This document shows positions 6,147-11,748 of a DNA stretch of 11,748 nucleotides, piece by piece. Position 1 is the stretch's first letter. Every line of letters starts with the position of its first letter. Under the pieces are notes generated by a model, which saw only the letters and a program-made list of their open reading frames with translations, was not told the origin of the DNA and made no database searches. A program made the position numbers and the translations under genes. Origin of the DNA: a bacterium (GTDB lineage Bacteria > Desulfobacterota > GWC2-55-46); assembly GCA_004298725.1 (NCBI GenBank), contig SCQA01000266.1, positions 1 to 11,748 of the forward strand, written 5' to 3'.

Positions 6147-6153
6147 GAGAGGA
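6147..6153 (+). promoter_or_regulatory. Ribosome binding site that fixes the TTG start of purQ
   Basis: GAGAGGA lies six bases before TTG 6160. It supports this rare start codon, and the resulting MKFAIIVFPG N-terminus is the standard PurQ beginning. Confidence 0.75.
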
Positions 6154-6159
6154 TAGAAA

Positions 6160-6852
6160 TTGAAGTTTGCCATAATTGTATTTCCCGGTTCGAACTGCGA
6201 CCACGACGCGTATCACGTCGCCAAGCATGTGCTTGGGCAAGAGGCCGATTATGTTTGGCATAAGGAGGTCTCTTTAAAAGGTTTTGACTGCGTGATACTG
6301 CCGGGCGGGTTCTCATACGGCGATTATCTGCGTACCGGCGCCATAGCGCGCTTTTCGCCGGTAATGTCCGCAGTTGTTGATTTTGCCGGCAAGGGCGGGC
6401 TTGTGCTTGGCATATGCAACGGTTTTCAGATACTTACCGAAGCGGGGCTTCTTCCGGGCGTGCTCATGAGAAATAAGGGCCTAAAGTTCATCTGCTCTCA
6501 GGTAAAGCTTAAGGTTGAAAACAACTCAACGCCGTTTACCAACCAGTACAAACCCGCCGAAATAACGGATATTCCCATAGCGCACGCGGACGGCAGTTAT
6601 TTTGCCGAAAAAGACACCATAAAACTGCTTGAAGATACTGGAAGAATTGTTTTCAGATATTGCGACGCAAACGGCCAAGCAAGCGATAGTGCAAACCCGA
6701 ACGGCTCGATAAACAACATAGCGGCCATTGTTAATGAAAAAGGTAACGTCATGGGCACCATGCCTCACCCTGAAAGGGCGTGTGAAGCGGATTTAGGTTC
6801 CGCGGGCGGCCTGTCTGTTTTTAAATCAATATTAAGGGGTTTTTTAAAATAA
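6160..6852 (+). CDS. purQ: Phosphoribosylformylglycinamidine synthase glutaminase subunit PurQ
   Basis: PurQ releases ammonia from glutamine for PurL, which converts FGAR to FGAM; PurS links the two. The 230-residue protein is a class I glutamine amidotransferase. PGSNCDHD is at 9-16, GGFSYGDYLRTGAIAR at 49-64, the nucleophile elbow GICNGFQIL has Cys86, and MPHPER carries His203 and Glu205, so the catalytic triad is complete. It starts at TTG with GAGAGGA six bases upstream. It is separated from purS by the repeat region and overlaps the metF start by one base (TAATG, 6850-6854). purL, the third component, is not seen here and must be elsewhere. Confidence 0.96.
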   Translation: MKFAIIVFPGSNCDHDAYHVAKHVLGQEADYVWHKEVSLKGFDCVILPGGFSYGDYLRTGAIARFSPVMSAVVDFAGKGGLVLGICNGFQILTEAGLLPGVLMRNKGLKFICSQVKLKVENNSTPFTNQYKPAEITDIPIAHADGSYFAEKDTIKLLEDTGRIVFRYCDANGQASDSANPNGSINNIAAIVNEKGNVMGTMPHPERACEADLGSAGGLSVFKSILRGFLK

Positions 6853-7727
6853 TGACGGAAAAAAGCAAACTTCAAAAAGAATTGAACGCGGGCAAATTCG
6901 TCATCACGGCTGAAATATGCCCGCCACGCGGCACGGATACTTCCGTGTTTATTGAAAAGGCGCGTCTTTTAAAGGGCAAAATAACCTCTGCTAACGTTAC
7001 GGATAATCAACGCGCCGTAATGAGGCTTTCGTCGCTTGCGTGTTCCGCGCTTTTACTTAAAGAAGGCGTTGAGCCTGTCTTTCAAATGACATGCAGAGAC
7101 AGAAACCGCCTTGCGATTCAGTCCGACATTCTTGGCGCGTGGGCGCTTGGCGTAAGGAACATCCTCGCGCTTACAGGGGATCACGTTTCGTTCGGGGACC
7201 ACCGCGACGCAAAGGCGGTTTACGACCTTGATTCTGTTCAGCTTGTCGAAACGATAGCTACTTTGAACGCGGGCAAAAACATGAAGGGCACGGAGCTTCG
7301 CGGCGCGACGGATTTTTTTATCGGCGCGGTAGTGGCGCCGGAGGCGAACCCGTGGGAGCCGGAGGAGATGAAGTTTGAAAAGAAGGTGGGCGCGGGCGCG
7401 CGGTTTTTCCAAACGCAGGCGATATTCGACATGGATAAATTCAAGAGGTTTTTTGAAGGCTCCGTCAAGTTCAACGTGAAGGTGCTTGGCGGAATACTAC
7501 TTTTAAAGTCCGCGAATATGGCCAATTTTTTGAATAAGAACGTGCCGGGCGTGCATGTGCCGCCGTCTGTCATAGACGAGCTTACGGGGGCGAAGGACCA
7601 GCTTGAGGCGGGCATAAAAATAGCGGCGCGGCAGGTACGCGAGCTTAAAAAGTTCTGCCACGGCGCACATATAATGGCTATAGGGCAGGAAGAGAGCGTG
7701 GTGAAGATTATAGAGGAGGCTGGTTAA
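6852..7727 (+). CDS. metF: Methylenetetrahydrofolate reductase (MetF family)
   Basis: This flavoprotein reduces 5,10-methylene-THF to 5-methyl-THF for methionine synthesis or, in anaerobes, for the methyl branch of the Wood-Ljungdahl pathway. The 291-residue TIM-barrel shows TAEICPPRG with the catalytic Glu21, the NVTDNQRAVMRLSS stretch (48-61), MTCRDRNRLAIQSD (79-92), LTGDH with Asp110, and FFQTQAIFD (185-193) with the folate-contacting Gln. The wording of these motifs is closer to the MetF of acetogens and anaerobes than to the enterobacterial enzyme; this is recognition, not alignment. Acetogen MetF often partners a zinc protein MetV, which is not present here. Its ATG overlaps the purQ stop, with AAGGGG (6834-6839) twelve bases upstream, so translation is probably coupled to purQ. 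It is the last gene before a 325-base spacer. Confidence 0.93.
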   Translation: MTEKSKLQKELNAGKFVITAEICPPRGTDTSVFIEKARLLKGKITSANVTDNQRAVMRLSSLACSALLLKEGVEPVFQMTCRDRNRLAIQSDILGAWALGVRNILALTGDHVSFGDHRDAKAVYDLDSVQLVETIATLNAGKNMKGTELRGATDFFIGAVVAPEANPWEPEEMKFEKKVGAGARFFQTQAIFDMDKFKRFFEGSVKFNVKVLGGILLLKSANMANFLNKNVPGVHVPPSVIDELTGAKDQLEAGIKIAARQVRELKKFCHGAHIMAIGQEESVVKIIEEAG

Positions 7728-7833
7728 GGGAATGCGGAGGATTTTAGACGGGCTTGATTGATACGCATATTGCGAGATTATCTTTGTTGGTTTTTTGTCT
7801 TAACTGAATCGGCACGGTAGCTCGCCAAAACAG

Positions 7834-7855
7834 TTTTTAGCGTAGCGGCTAAAAA
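7834..7855. repeat. TTTTTAGC-GTAGCG-GCTAAAAA hairpin
   Basis: An 8-bp stem (7834-7841 with 7848-7855) and a 6-base loop. The 5' T-run and 3' A-run mean that on either strand the base of the stem is T/A, so it could act as a weak bidirectional terminator, but there is no separate U-tract. Confidence 0.45.
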
Positions 7856-7870
7856 ATCAGCATTCGCTTT

Positions 7871-7908
7871 TATTATCGTTCCCGCGCGGGAGCGTTGGAA
7901 CGATAATA
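7871..7908. repeat. REP-like element, copy 2: TATTATCGTTCC inverted repeat
   Basis: TATTATCGTTCC (7871-7882) and GGAACGATAATA (7897-7908) form a perfect 12-bp inverted repeat around CGCGCGGGAGCGTT, with a CCCGCGCGGG palindrome (7881-7890) straddling the left arm. The left arm shares TTATCGTTCCC with 5863-5873. Confidence 0.7.
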
Positions 7909-7916
7909 ACCGTGAA

Positions 7917-7937
7917 CTGTACACTGATAACTGATAA
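7917..7937. repeat. Short heptamer repeats with ACTGATA units
   Basis: ACTGTAC, ACTGATA and ACTGATA follow one another with a 7-base period (from about 7916). They resemble in period, though not in exact sequence, the GGTGAAT units after purS. Confidence 0.4.
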
Positions 7938-7960
7938 ACATCTTAAAGCTATCATTCCGG

Positions 7961-7989
7961 TTGAATCGGAGGCAAAAATATAGTATTAT
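7961..7989 (+). promoter_or_regulatory. Sigma70-type promoter for the zinc-ribbon gene
   Basis: TTGAAT (7961-7966) and TATTAT (7984-7989) are separated by exactly 17 bases, each close to consensus. Transcription would start near 7996, giving a leader of about 57 bases and ruling against the ATG at 7999 as the main start. Confidence 0.55.
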
Positions 7990-8052
7990 ATTTGCAACAT
8001 GGCAGTTGACGCGGACTGCCATTATCAGCCTAAGAAGAGGGGGATTTTTAAG

Positions 8053-8334
8053 ATGAGTGATTGCGGAAGTTGCGGGCCGTCCGGCGGAGGGCCGTTTTCA
8101 GAGGGTTTGGAGCTTGTGGAGTTTGTTTCTAACGCCCACGGCGGCGGAGTGAAGAACGCCCCGATACCAAACGGCGGGCTTCAGACAAAATGTCAGGGGT
8201 GCGGAGCGCCGTTTAAAATGATTACGTTTGTGTCGAAATGCCCGAAATGCGGCGGCGTACACGCGGTATCGCCCCCAAGGGCCGAGGATCCTAACGCGGT
8301 TCAGTTTGCCGGAGTCGGCTATAAACAGCCATAA
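8053..8334 (+). CDS. Small cysteine-rich zinc-ribbon protein of unknown function
   Basis: The 93-residue product has three CxxC pairs: CGSC at 4-7, CQGC at 47-50 and CPKC at 63-66. The last two, with the GAPFKMITFVSK spacer, form a probable zinc ribbon. The tail CGGVHAVSPPR..DPNAVQFAGVGY is distinctive and looks like a small conserved protein of Desulfobacterota/Nitrospirota-type genomes, but I cannot name a family or function. There is no signal peptide or membrane segment, so it is probably cytosolic. ATG 8053 is chosen over the in-frame ATG 7999 because GAGGGGG (8037-8043) lies nine bases before it and the promoter would place the transcript start next to 7999. It stands alone: own promoter, own terminator. 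Possible roles such as metal handling or nucleic-acid binding are guesses. Confidence 0.85.
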   Translation: MSDCGSCGPSGGGPFSEGLELVEFVSNAHGGGVKNAPIPNGGLQTKCQGCGAPFKMITFVSKCPKCGGVHAVSPPRAEDPNAVQFAGVGYKQP

Positions 8335-8372
8335 GCCCTATGGCTTGGAAGTAAGGTTTTTGAGAAGAGTTT

Positions 8373-8413
8373 AGGCCGTTATGACTGCGTGTCATAACGG
8401 CCTATTTTCTTTT
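8373..8413 (+). terminator. Rho-independent terminator of the zinc-ribbon gene
   Basis: AGGCCGTTATGAC (8373-8385) pairs perfectly with GTCATAACGGCCT (8391-8403) over loop TGCGT, followed by ATTTTCTTTT. The 13-bp stem plus T-rich tail, 39 bases after the stop codon, is the clearest terminator in the window. Confidence 0.85.
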
Positions 8414-8440
8414 GGGTTTTTGTGTATTTGTTATGGACTC

Positions 8441-8460
8441 TGGAGCGTGGAAACGATAAT
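8441..8460. repeat. REP-like element, copy 3 (inverted fragment)
   Basis: The complement of these 20 bases reads ATTATCGTTTCCACGCTCCA, matching the left end of the element at 5863-5880 with one difference. The rest of the element is missing, so it is a fragment. Confidence 0.6.
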
Positions 8461-8564
8461 GGTGGGTTATTTGGTGAATATTAGGCGCTTAGTTCCAATT
8501 TATTTTGTTGGTCTCTGTCCTTTTTGCCCCGCCATTCCAACTTTCTTCCCAAAGGGGATCTACA

Positions 8565-8604
8565 CCCTCTCCTGCAATACCACTACGGGGATAAAGGGGA
8601 GAGG
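8565..8604. repeat. CCTCTCC/GGAGAGG hairpin, diverged relative of the 2784 repeat
   Basis: CCTCTCC (8566-8572) pairs with GGAGAGG (8598-8604) over 25 bases, followed by TGAG. The outer arms resemble those of the repeats at 2784-2841, but the centre differs. Confidence 0.45.
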
Positions 8605-8773
8605 TGAGAAAAAGAAATTAATCAGACTTTCCTTAGCTTTATAAATCGCCCTTGTTCCCCCTTTAACAAAGGTGGTGCCCAAAAGGGAGTGCAACCTGCT
8701 AACAAAGATTACAAAAGAACCTACGGACATAGGTAACAGCCTTGTATGACGGGTACTGCCAGCCATTCACTAA

Positions 8774-10741
8774 TCATTTTTCTTTCAGCGCCGCCACTGC
8801 CGCGTTAAGCTCGGCGTGGCTTCCGAGTATGACGAGTATGTCTCCCGGAGTGATGATAAAGTCCGGCGCCGGGTTTGTCTTTGCACTGCCGTGTCGCACA
8901 ACCGCTATGATGGAGGCTCCGGTGAGTTTTCTAAGGTTGGTTTCAGCTATGGTTCTGTGCGCTATGGGGCTTGCGGCGTCAACGTAAAAAGTATCCATAA
9001 GGCTCGCTTCAAGTATGCTCGTCAGTTTTTGAAGATGCTCGCCGGTTATTGACGGGTTTCTAAGCATTGAGTAGCCTTCTTGCCGTATTAAATCTATCTG
9101 GTTTTGTATGATGTTGCCGGGTACGCGGTAGTCTTTCAAAACTCTGGCGAATATTTCAACGGACGTTTCAAATTCCTCAGGTATAACCTGACTCGCGCCA
9201 AGCCTGTAAAGCTCCTCCACTTCTTTTATATAACGCGTCCTCACTATGATTGACACGGCAGGGTTAATCTCGCGCGAGGCTTTGACTATTCGCCTTGTGC
9301 TTACAGGGTCTGATATTGCCACGACAAGCATCTTTGCGGCTGAAATGCCGAGGTTTTTCAGTATTTCAGGGTGAGCGGCGTCGCCGTAAAGCGCTTTATG
9401 TCCGCCTGCTTTGGCTTTTTTAATGCTTTCAATGTTTATATCAACCACCACGTGGTGTATGCCGGTTTTTTTAAGGACGCTCGCGAGGTTTCTGCCGTTA
9501 AGGCCGAAGCCTATTATGATGACGTGATTGGCGTACGGAGCCTTTTTATCCTCGGTCTTTCTGCCGGTTTTCTTGAAAAGATGCGCGGTTCCGAAAGCAA
9601 GCCTTGATGACGATTTGAATATAAAAGGCGTAGCCGCCATGCTTAGAATCGTCGTTGCGAGCAACGTTTGATAAAGCCCGTCGCCAAGCATTGCGTAGCT
9701 CCGGCCCATTTTCATTAGAATAAAAGAAAATTCGCCTATCTGCGAAAGAATAAGGCCGACGGCTATGGAGAGCCTCAGCGGATACTTCAACACCTGCCCG
9801 ACCGCCACTATTGCAAGGGTTTTTACGCATAAAATAGCTGTGGTGGCAATCAGCACCGCCGGAATATGCCCTGCAAAGAAATGCGCGTCAAGGAGCATGC
9901 CTATTGAAATGAAAAAAAGGCTCGCGAAAGTGTCCCTGAACGGAACTACGTCCGCGACGATCTGGCTTGAATATTCGGACTCTGAAATGGCAAGCCCGGC
10001 TATGAACGCGCCCACTTCAAGGGAAAGGCCGAAGAGCGAAGCAAGCCACGCGCTTCCGAGGCATACGAGAACCGTCGTAAGCACAAAGATTTCCCTGCTT
10101 CTAAGCCTAACTACCTGATTAAATATCTTCGGTATGACGTAGGCAATTGCAACCACCATGCCCGCGAAAGCGGCAAGCGGGTAGGCGAGGCCCAATATTA
10201 CCCCGCCTGACGCTACGCCGTGGCCGTCGCCGAGCATTTGCACCAGCATAACCATAAGCACTACGCAGATGTCTTGAAAGAGCAATATGGCTACTGAAAG
10301 GTTCCCCTGAGGGCCGCTGACCTCGCCCCTGTCCATAAACATCTTCAAAACGATGGCCGTTGACGACGGAGCGATTATAAAGCCTATAAGAAGCGCGGTT
10401 TTAAACGGCAGGCCGCCCGCGTTAGCGGCAACGGTGACTATGGCCACGGTGACGGCCACCTGCAAACCGCCGCCTATTATGCCTTCTCTGCGGATATTGA
10501 GCATCTTTGAGAGGGAAAATTCAAGGCCGATGGTAAACAGAAGAAGCACCATGCCCACGCGGGCAAGGGTGTCAATGGTGGCGGAGCCGGATACAACCCC
10601 GAACCCCGACGGGCCGATTATTATTCCGGTAAGAAGGAACCCGATAACCGTCGGTATGCCCGCGCGCGTGAGCAATATGCTCATAGGCACGGAAACCGCC
10701 ATAAGAAGCACTATGCTTTTTAGCAGTGGTATGTTTTCCAA
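8774..10741 (-). CDS. KefB-like monovalent cation:proton antiporter (CPA2) with RCK domains
   Basis: This 655-residue inner-membrane protein is likely a K+ or Na+/H+ antiporter of the CPA2 group. Residues 5-375 form the hydrophobic Na+/H+-exchanger domain of about a dozen helices, with GLEFSLSKM (72-80), LLFQD ending in Asp157 (probable ion/proton site), GAFIAGLAISESEYS (244-258) and FFISIGMLLD (276-285). Residues 405-525 are an RCK N-terminal (TrkA-N) Rossmann domain with GFGLNG (411-416) and acidic Asp434, which favours NAD(H) over NADP(H). Residues 575-650 are a TrkA-C ligand domain (GASIIAVVRHG, TPGDILVILG). The start is TTG at 10741, backed by AGGAAGG five bases upstream. A Kef-type glutathione gate is not evident, and the exact ion is unknown. 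It is a single gene, transcribed towards the repeat region and divergent from folD. Confidence 0.92.
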   Translation of the reverse strand: MENIPLLKSIVLLMAVSVPMSILLTRAGIPTVIGFLLTGIIIGPSGFGVVSGSATIDTLARVGMVLLLFTIGLEFSLSKMLNIRREGIIGGGLQVAVTVAIVTVAANAGGLPFKTALLIGFIIAPSSTAIVLKMFMDRGEVSGPQGNLSVAILLFQDICVVLMVMLVQMLGDGHGVASGGVILGLAYPLAAFAGMVVAIAYVIPKIFNQVVRLRSREIFVLTTVLVCLGSAWLASLFGLSLEVGAFIAGLAISESEYSSQIVADVVPFRDTFASLFFISIGMLLDAHFFAGHIPAVLIATTAILCVKTLAIVAVGQVLKYPLRLSIAVGLILSQIGEFSFILMKMGRSYAMLGDGLYQTLLATTILSMAATPFIFKSSSRLAFGTAHLFKKTGRKTEDKKAPYANHVIIIGFGLNGRNLASVLKKTGIHHVVVDINIESIKKAKAGGHKALYGDAAHPEILKNLGISAAKMLVVAISDPVSTRRIVKASREINPAVSIIVRTRYIKEVEELYRLGASQVIPEEFETSVEIFARVLKDYRVPGNIIQNQIDLIRQEGYSMLRNPSITGEHLQKLTSILEASLMDTFYVDAASPIAHRTIAETNLRKLTGASIIAVVRHGSAKTNPAPDFIITPGDILVILGSHAELNAAVAALKEK

Positions 10742-10746
10742 AAAGG

Positions 10747-10753
10747 CCTTCCT
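10747..10753 (-). promoter_or_regulatory. Ribosome binding site for the TTG start of the antiporter
   Basis: On the minus strand AGGAAGG ends five bases before TTG 10741. The next residues, ENIPLLKSIVLLM, lead straight into the first membrane helix, as expected for the family. Confidence 0.7.
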
Positions 10754-10799
10754 TTAATGTCAATATGTTTTTTCAAGTTCGTCTAAAAAACATCTTCCT

Positions 10800-10860
10800 T
10801 ATTCTCCTCCTCTTTTATGGGGTATCAATCCCCTTCTTGGGGGAGGGTGGGGTGGGGGTG
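10800..10860. repeat. C-rich/G-rich hairpin repeat, copy 2
   Basis: It contains GGGG-TATCAAT-CCCC (10819-10833) and CCCC-TTCTT-GGGG (10830-10842), with a CTCCTCCTC left flank and a GGAGGGTGGGGTGGGGG right flank. It shares TATCAATCCCCTTnTTGGG and overall layout with 2784-2841 in the same orientation. It lies in the divergent spacer between the antiporter and folD. Confidence 0.65.
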
Positions 10861-10985
10861 AAAGTCGGTTATATTCGAGCAGGCGTAATGTAAAAAAATT
10901 GCCGTTTATAGGCTCTCTCTTCAGATAATATAGGCAGGTCGCATGGCTGTCAAGGCCTGGCGCGGCGTGAAAAAATGAAAATCTT

Positions 10986-11014
10986 TTGCAAAATAAGGCA
11001 CGTTAACGTATACT
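10986..11014 (+). promoter_or_regulatory. Sigma70-type promoter placing the folD transcript start at its ATG
   Basis: TTGCAA (10986-10991) and TATACT (11009-11014) are exactly 17 bases apart. The expected transcript start, about 7 bases past the -10, falls on or next to the A of the folD ATG (11021). No Shine-Dalgarno is present in the last 20 bases before the ATG, which fits a leaderless mRNA. Confidence 0.55.
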
Positions 11015-11020
11015 GACGCA

Positions 11021-11748
11021 ATGCAGACCAAAGCAGGCATAATAAACGGTAAAGAAATAGCAGTGGGCATACGCGCCTCGCTTAAAATCGAGGTTGAAGG
11101 GCTTAAAAACGCCGGAGGGCTTGTTCCGGGCCTTGCCGTGGTGCTTGTGGGTGAAAACCCGGCGTCAAAGGTTTATGTAAAGAACAAAACCATTGCGTGC
11201 GCCGAAGTCGGCATAAAGTCGTTTCAGCATACACTGCCGCGCACAACCACCGAGGGCGCGTTGCTTGGCCTTATACGCGAGCTTAATTCGTCAAAGGAAG
11301 TCCACGGTATTCTCGTTCAACTTCCGCTTCCGGAGCAAATAAATTCAGAGCTTATACTTGAAGCCATATCTTCGGCAAAGGACGTTGACGGTTTTCATCC
11401 GTACAACATAGGCAGGCTTGCCACCGGAAGTCCGGTTCTTCAGCCGTGCACTCCGCTTGGCATAATGCACCTTATTGATTCAACCGGCGTTGAGATCACA
11501 GGCAAGGACGCCGTGGTAATAGGCAGAAGCAACATAGTCGGCAAGCCGGTAGCGCTTATGCTTATCAAAAGAAGCGCGACGGTTACGGTTTGTCATTCAA
11601 AAACAATTGACATGGCGGGTAAAATTGCCTCAGCCGATATTGTAGTGGCGGCCATAGGCGCGCCCAGATTCGTAAAAGGCGAATGGATAAAACAAGGGGC
11701 AATTGTAATAGACGTCGGCATAAACAGACTGCCGGACGGCACGCTTGC
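11021..11748 (+). CDS. folD: Methylenetetrahydrofolate dehydrogenase/methenyltetrahydrofolate cyclohydrolase (3' partial)
   Basis: FolD is the bifunctional enzyme that interconverts 5,10-methylene-THF and 10-formyl-THF, producing the one-carbon donor for two purine steps and the substrate shared with MetF. The frame stays open to the window end, so 242 codons of an expected 280-290 are visible. Conserved features: PGLAVVLVGENPASKVYVKN (36-55) with Tyr52 and the catalytic Lys56, GILVQLPLP (97-105) with Gln100, KDVDGFHPYNIGRL (120-133) with Asp123, the cofactor loop VIGRSNIVGKP (166-176) and GAIVIDVGINRL at the end. These match E. coli Lys54, Gln98 and Asp121 with a constant offset of two, which supports the ATG at 11021. 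There is no ribosome binding site before it, and a good promoter sits so close that the mRNA may be leaderless. It is divergent from the antiporter gene. Confidence 0.95.
   Translation, partial: MQTKAGIINGKEIAVGIRASLKIEVEGLKNAGGLVPGLAVVLVGENPASKVYVKNKTIACAEVGIKSFQHTLPRTTTEGALLGLIRELNSSKEVHGILVQLPLPEQINSELILEAISSAKDVDGFHPYNIGRLATGSPVLQPCTPLGIMHLIDSTGVEITGKDAVVIGRSNIVGKPVALMLIKRSATVTVCHSKTIDMAGKIASADIVVAAIGAPRFVKGEWIKQGAIVIDVGINRLPDGTL

Larger units (their letters stand above)
5830..6159 (+). other. Repeat-packed 330-base gap inside the purine operon
   Basis: No real gene is seen. In order the gap holds heptamer tandem repeats (5834-5861), a REP-like element with two 6-bp hairpins and a 14-bp palindrome (5863-5929), a GGCGGGC/GCCCGCC hairpin (5950-5966), a CCCCTCTTT/AAAGAGGGG hairpin (5997-6017), a second GGCGGGC hairpin (6054-6070), short GATAAC repeats (6081-6100) and a terminator-like hairpin (6097-6146). 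A 60-codon open frame across it translates the repeats only. Confidence 0.85.
7728..8052 (+). other. Spacer after metF with hairpins and the promoter of the zinc-ribbon gene
   Basis: No gene is seen in these 325 bases. The stretch has an 8-bp TTTTTAGC/GCTAAAAA stem (7834-7855), a REP-like hairpin (7871-7908), 7-base repeats (7917-7937) and a promoter with a 5' leader before the small zinc-ribbon gene. No strong terminator with a T-run is seen right after metF. Confidence 0.7.
8335..8773. other. Gene-free repeat region between the zinc-ribbon and antiporter genes
   Basis: These 439 bases hold the terminator, an inverted REP-like copy (8441-8460), a CCTCTCC/GGAGAGG hairpin (8566-8572 with 8598-8604), a small CCTTT-AAC-AAAGG hairpin (8660-8672) and a possible transposon-end remnant (8715-8745). 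Open frames here (8381-8644 on +, 8560-8766 on -) run through the repeats and show no protein-like features. Confidence 0.7.

Noticed and set aside
5830..6159. CRISPR array in the repeat-rich gap
   Set aside because: The repeats are of different kinds and are not evenly spaced 25-40-base units with unique spacers; no cas gene is nearby.
7999..8052. 18-residue N-terminal extension of the zinc-ribbon protein
   Set aside because: The predicted transcript starts near 7996, no ribosome site precedes 7999, and GAGGGGG fits the ATG at 8053.
8381..8766. Two open frames between the zinc-ribbon gene and the antiporter
   Set aside because: The plus frame starts inside the terminator hairpin, and both frames run through repeat sequence without a ribosome site or known motif.
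9371..10757. Plus-strand open frames opposite the antiporter
   Set aside because: They are antisense shadows of a well-supported 655-residue membrane protein.

Overview
The window is a piece of a Gram-negative-type bacterial chromosome, most likely from an uncultured or anaerobic lineage near Nitrospirota/Desulfobacterota. That affiliation is an inference. It rests on a V/A-type (rather than only F-type) rotary ATPase, a methylenetetrahydrofolate reductase of the kind found with Wood-Ljungdahl or anaerobic C1 metabolism, frequent ATA, CTT and AGG codons, and intergenic spaces full of short hairpin repeats. The genes are mostly housekeeping; the unusual material is between and inside the operons.

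Layout. 1-2758: the 3' end of a V/A-ATPase operon, subunits A (partial), B and D, tightly coupled. 2759-3110: a repeat-bearing spacer with two hairpins, then a sigma70-like promoter for the purine genes. 3111-7727: a purine/C1 operon in the order purB, purC, hicA (broken), hicB, purS, purQ, metF. 7728-8052: spacer with hairpins and a good promoter. 8053-8334: a stand-alone 93-residue cysteine-rich zinc-ribbon protein with its own promoter and a 13-bp terminator. 8335-8773: gene-free repeat region. 8774-10741 (minus strand): a 655-residue KefB-like cation:proton antiporter with RCK domains. 10742-11020: divergent spacer. 11021-end: folD, cut by the window edge, possibly expressed as a leaderless mRNA.

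How the genes fit together. PurC makes SAICAR and PurB splits it (and adenylosuccinate). PurS and PurQ are two of the three parts of FGAM synthase; PurL is not in the window. The purine pathway uses 10-formyl-THF, which FolD supplies, while MetF drains the same methylene-THF pool to methyl-THF, so the metF-purQ start/stop overlap and the nearby folD make a folate/purine neighbourhood. A HicAB toxin-antitoxin module sits in the middle of the purine operon. Its toxin gene has an in-frame TGA at codon 15, in place of a Trp codon that I recall as common there, while the antitoxin is intact. The 330-bp purS-purQ gap holds at least five kinds of short repeat and ends in a terminator-like hairpin whose T-run abuts the purQ ribosome binding site.

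I found no convincing new multi-gene system. The best leads are the neutralised hicA inside the purine operon, the possible attenuator before purQ, the leaderless-type folD promoter and the layered repeat families.
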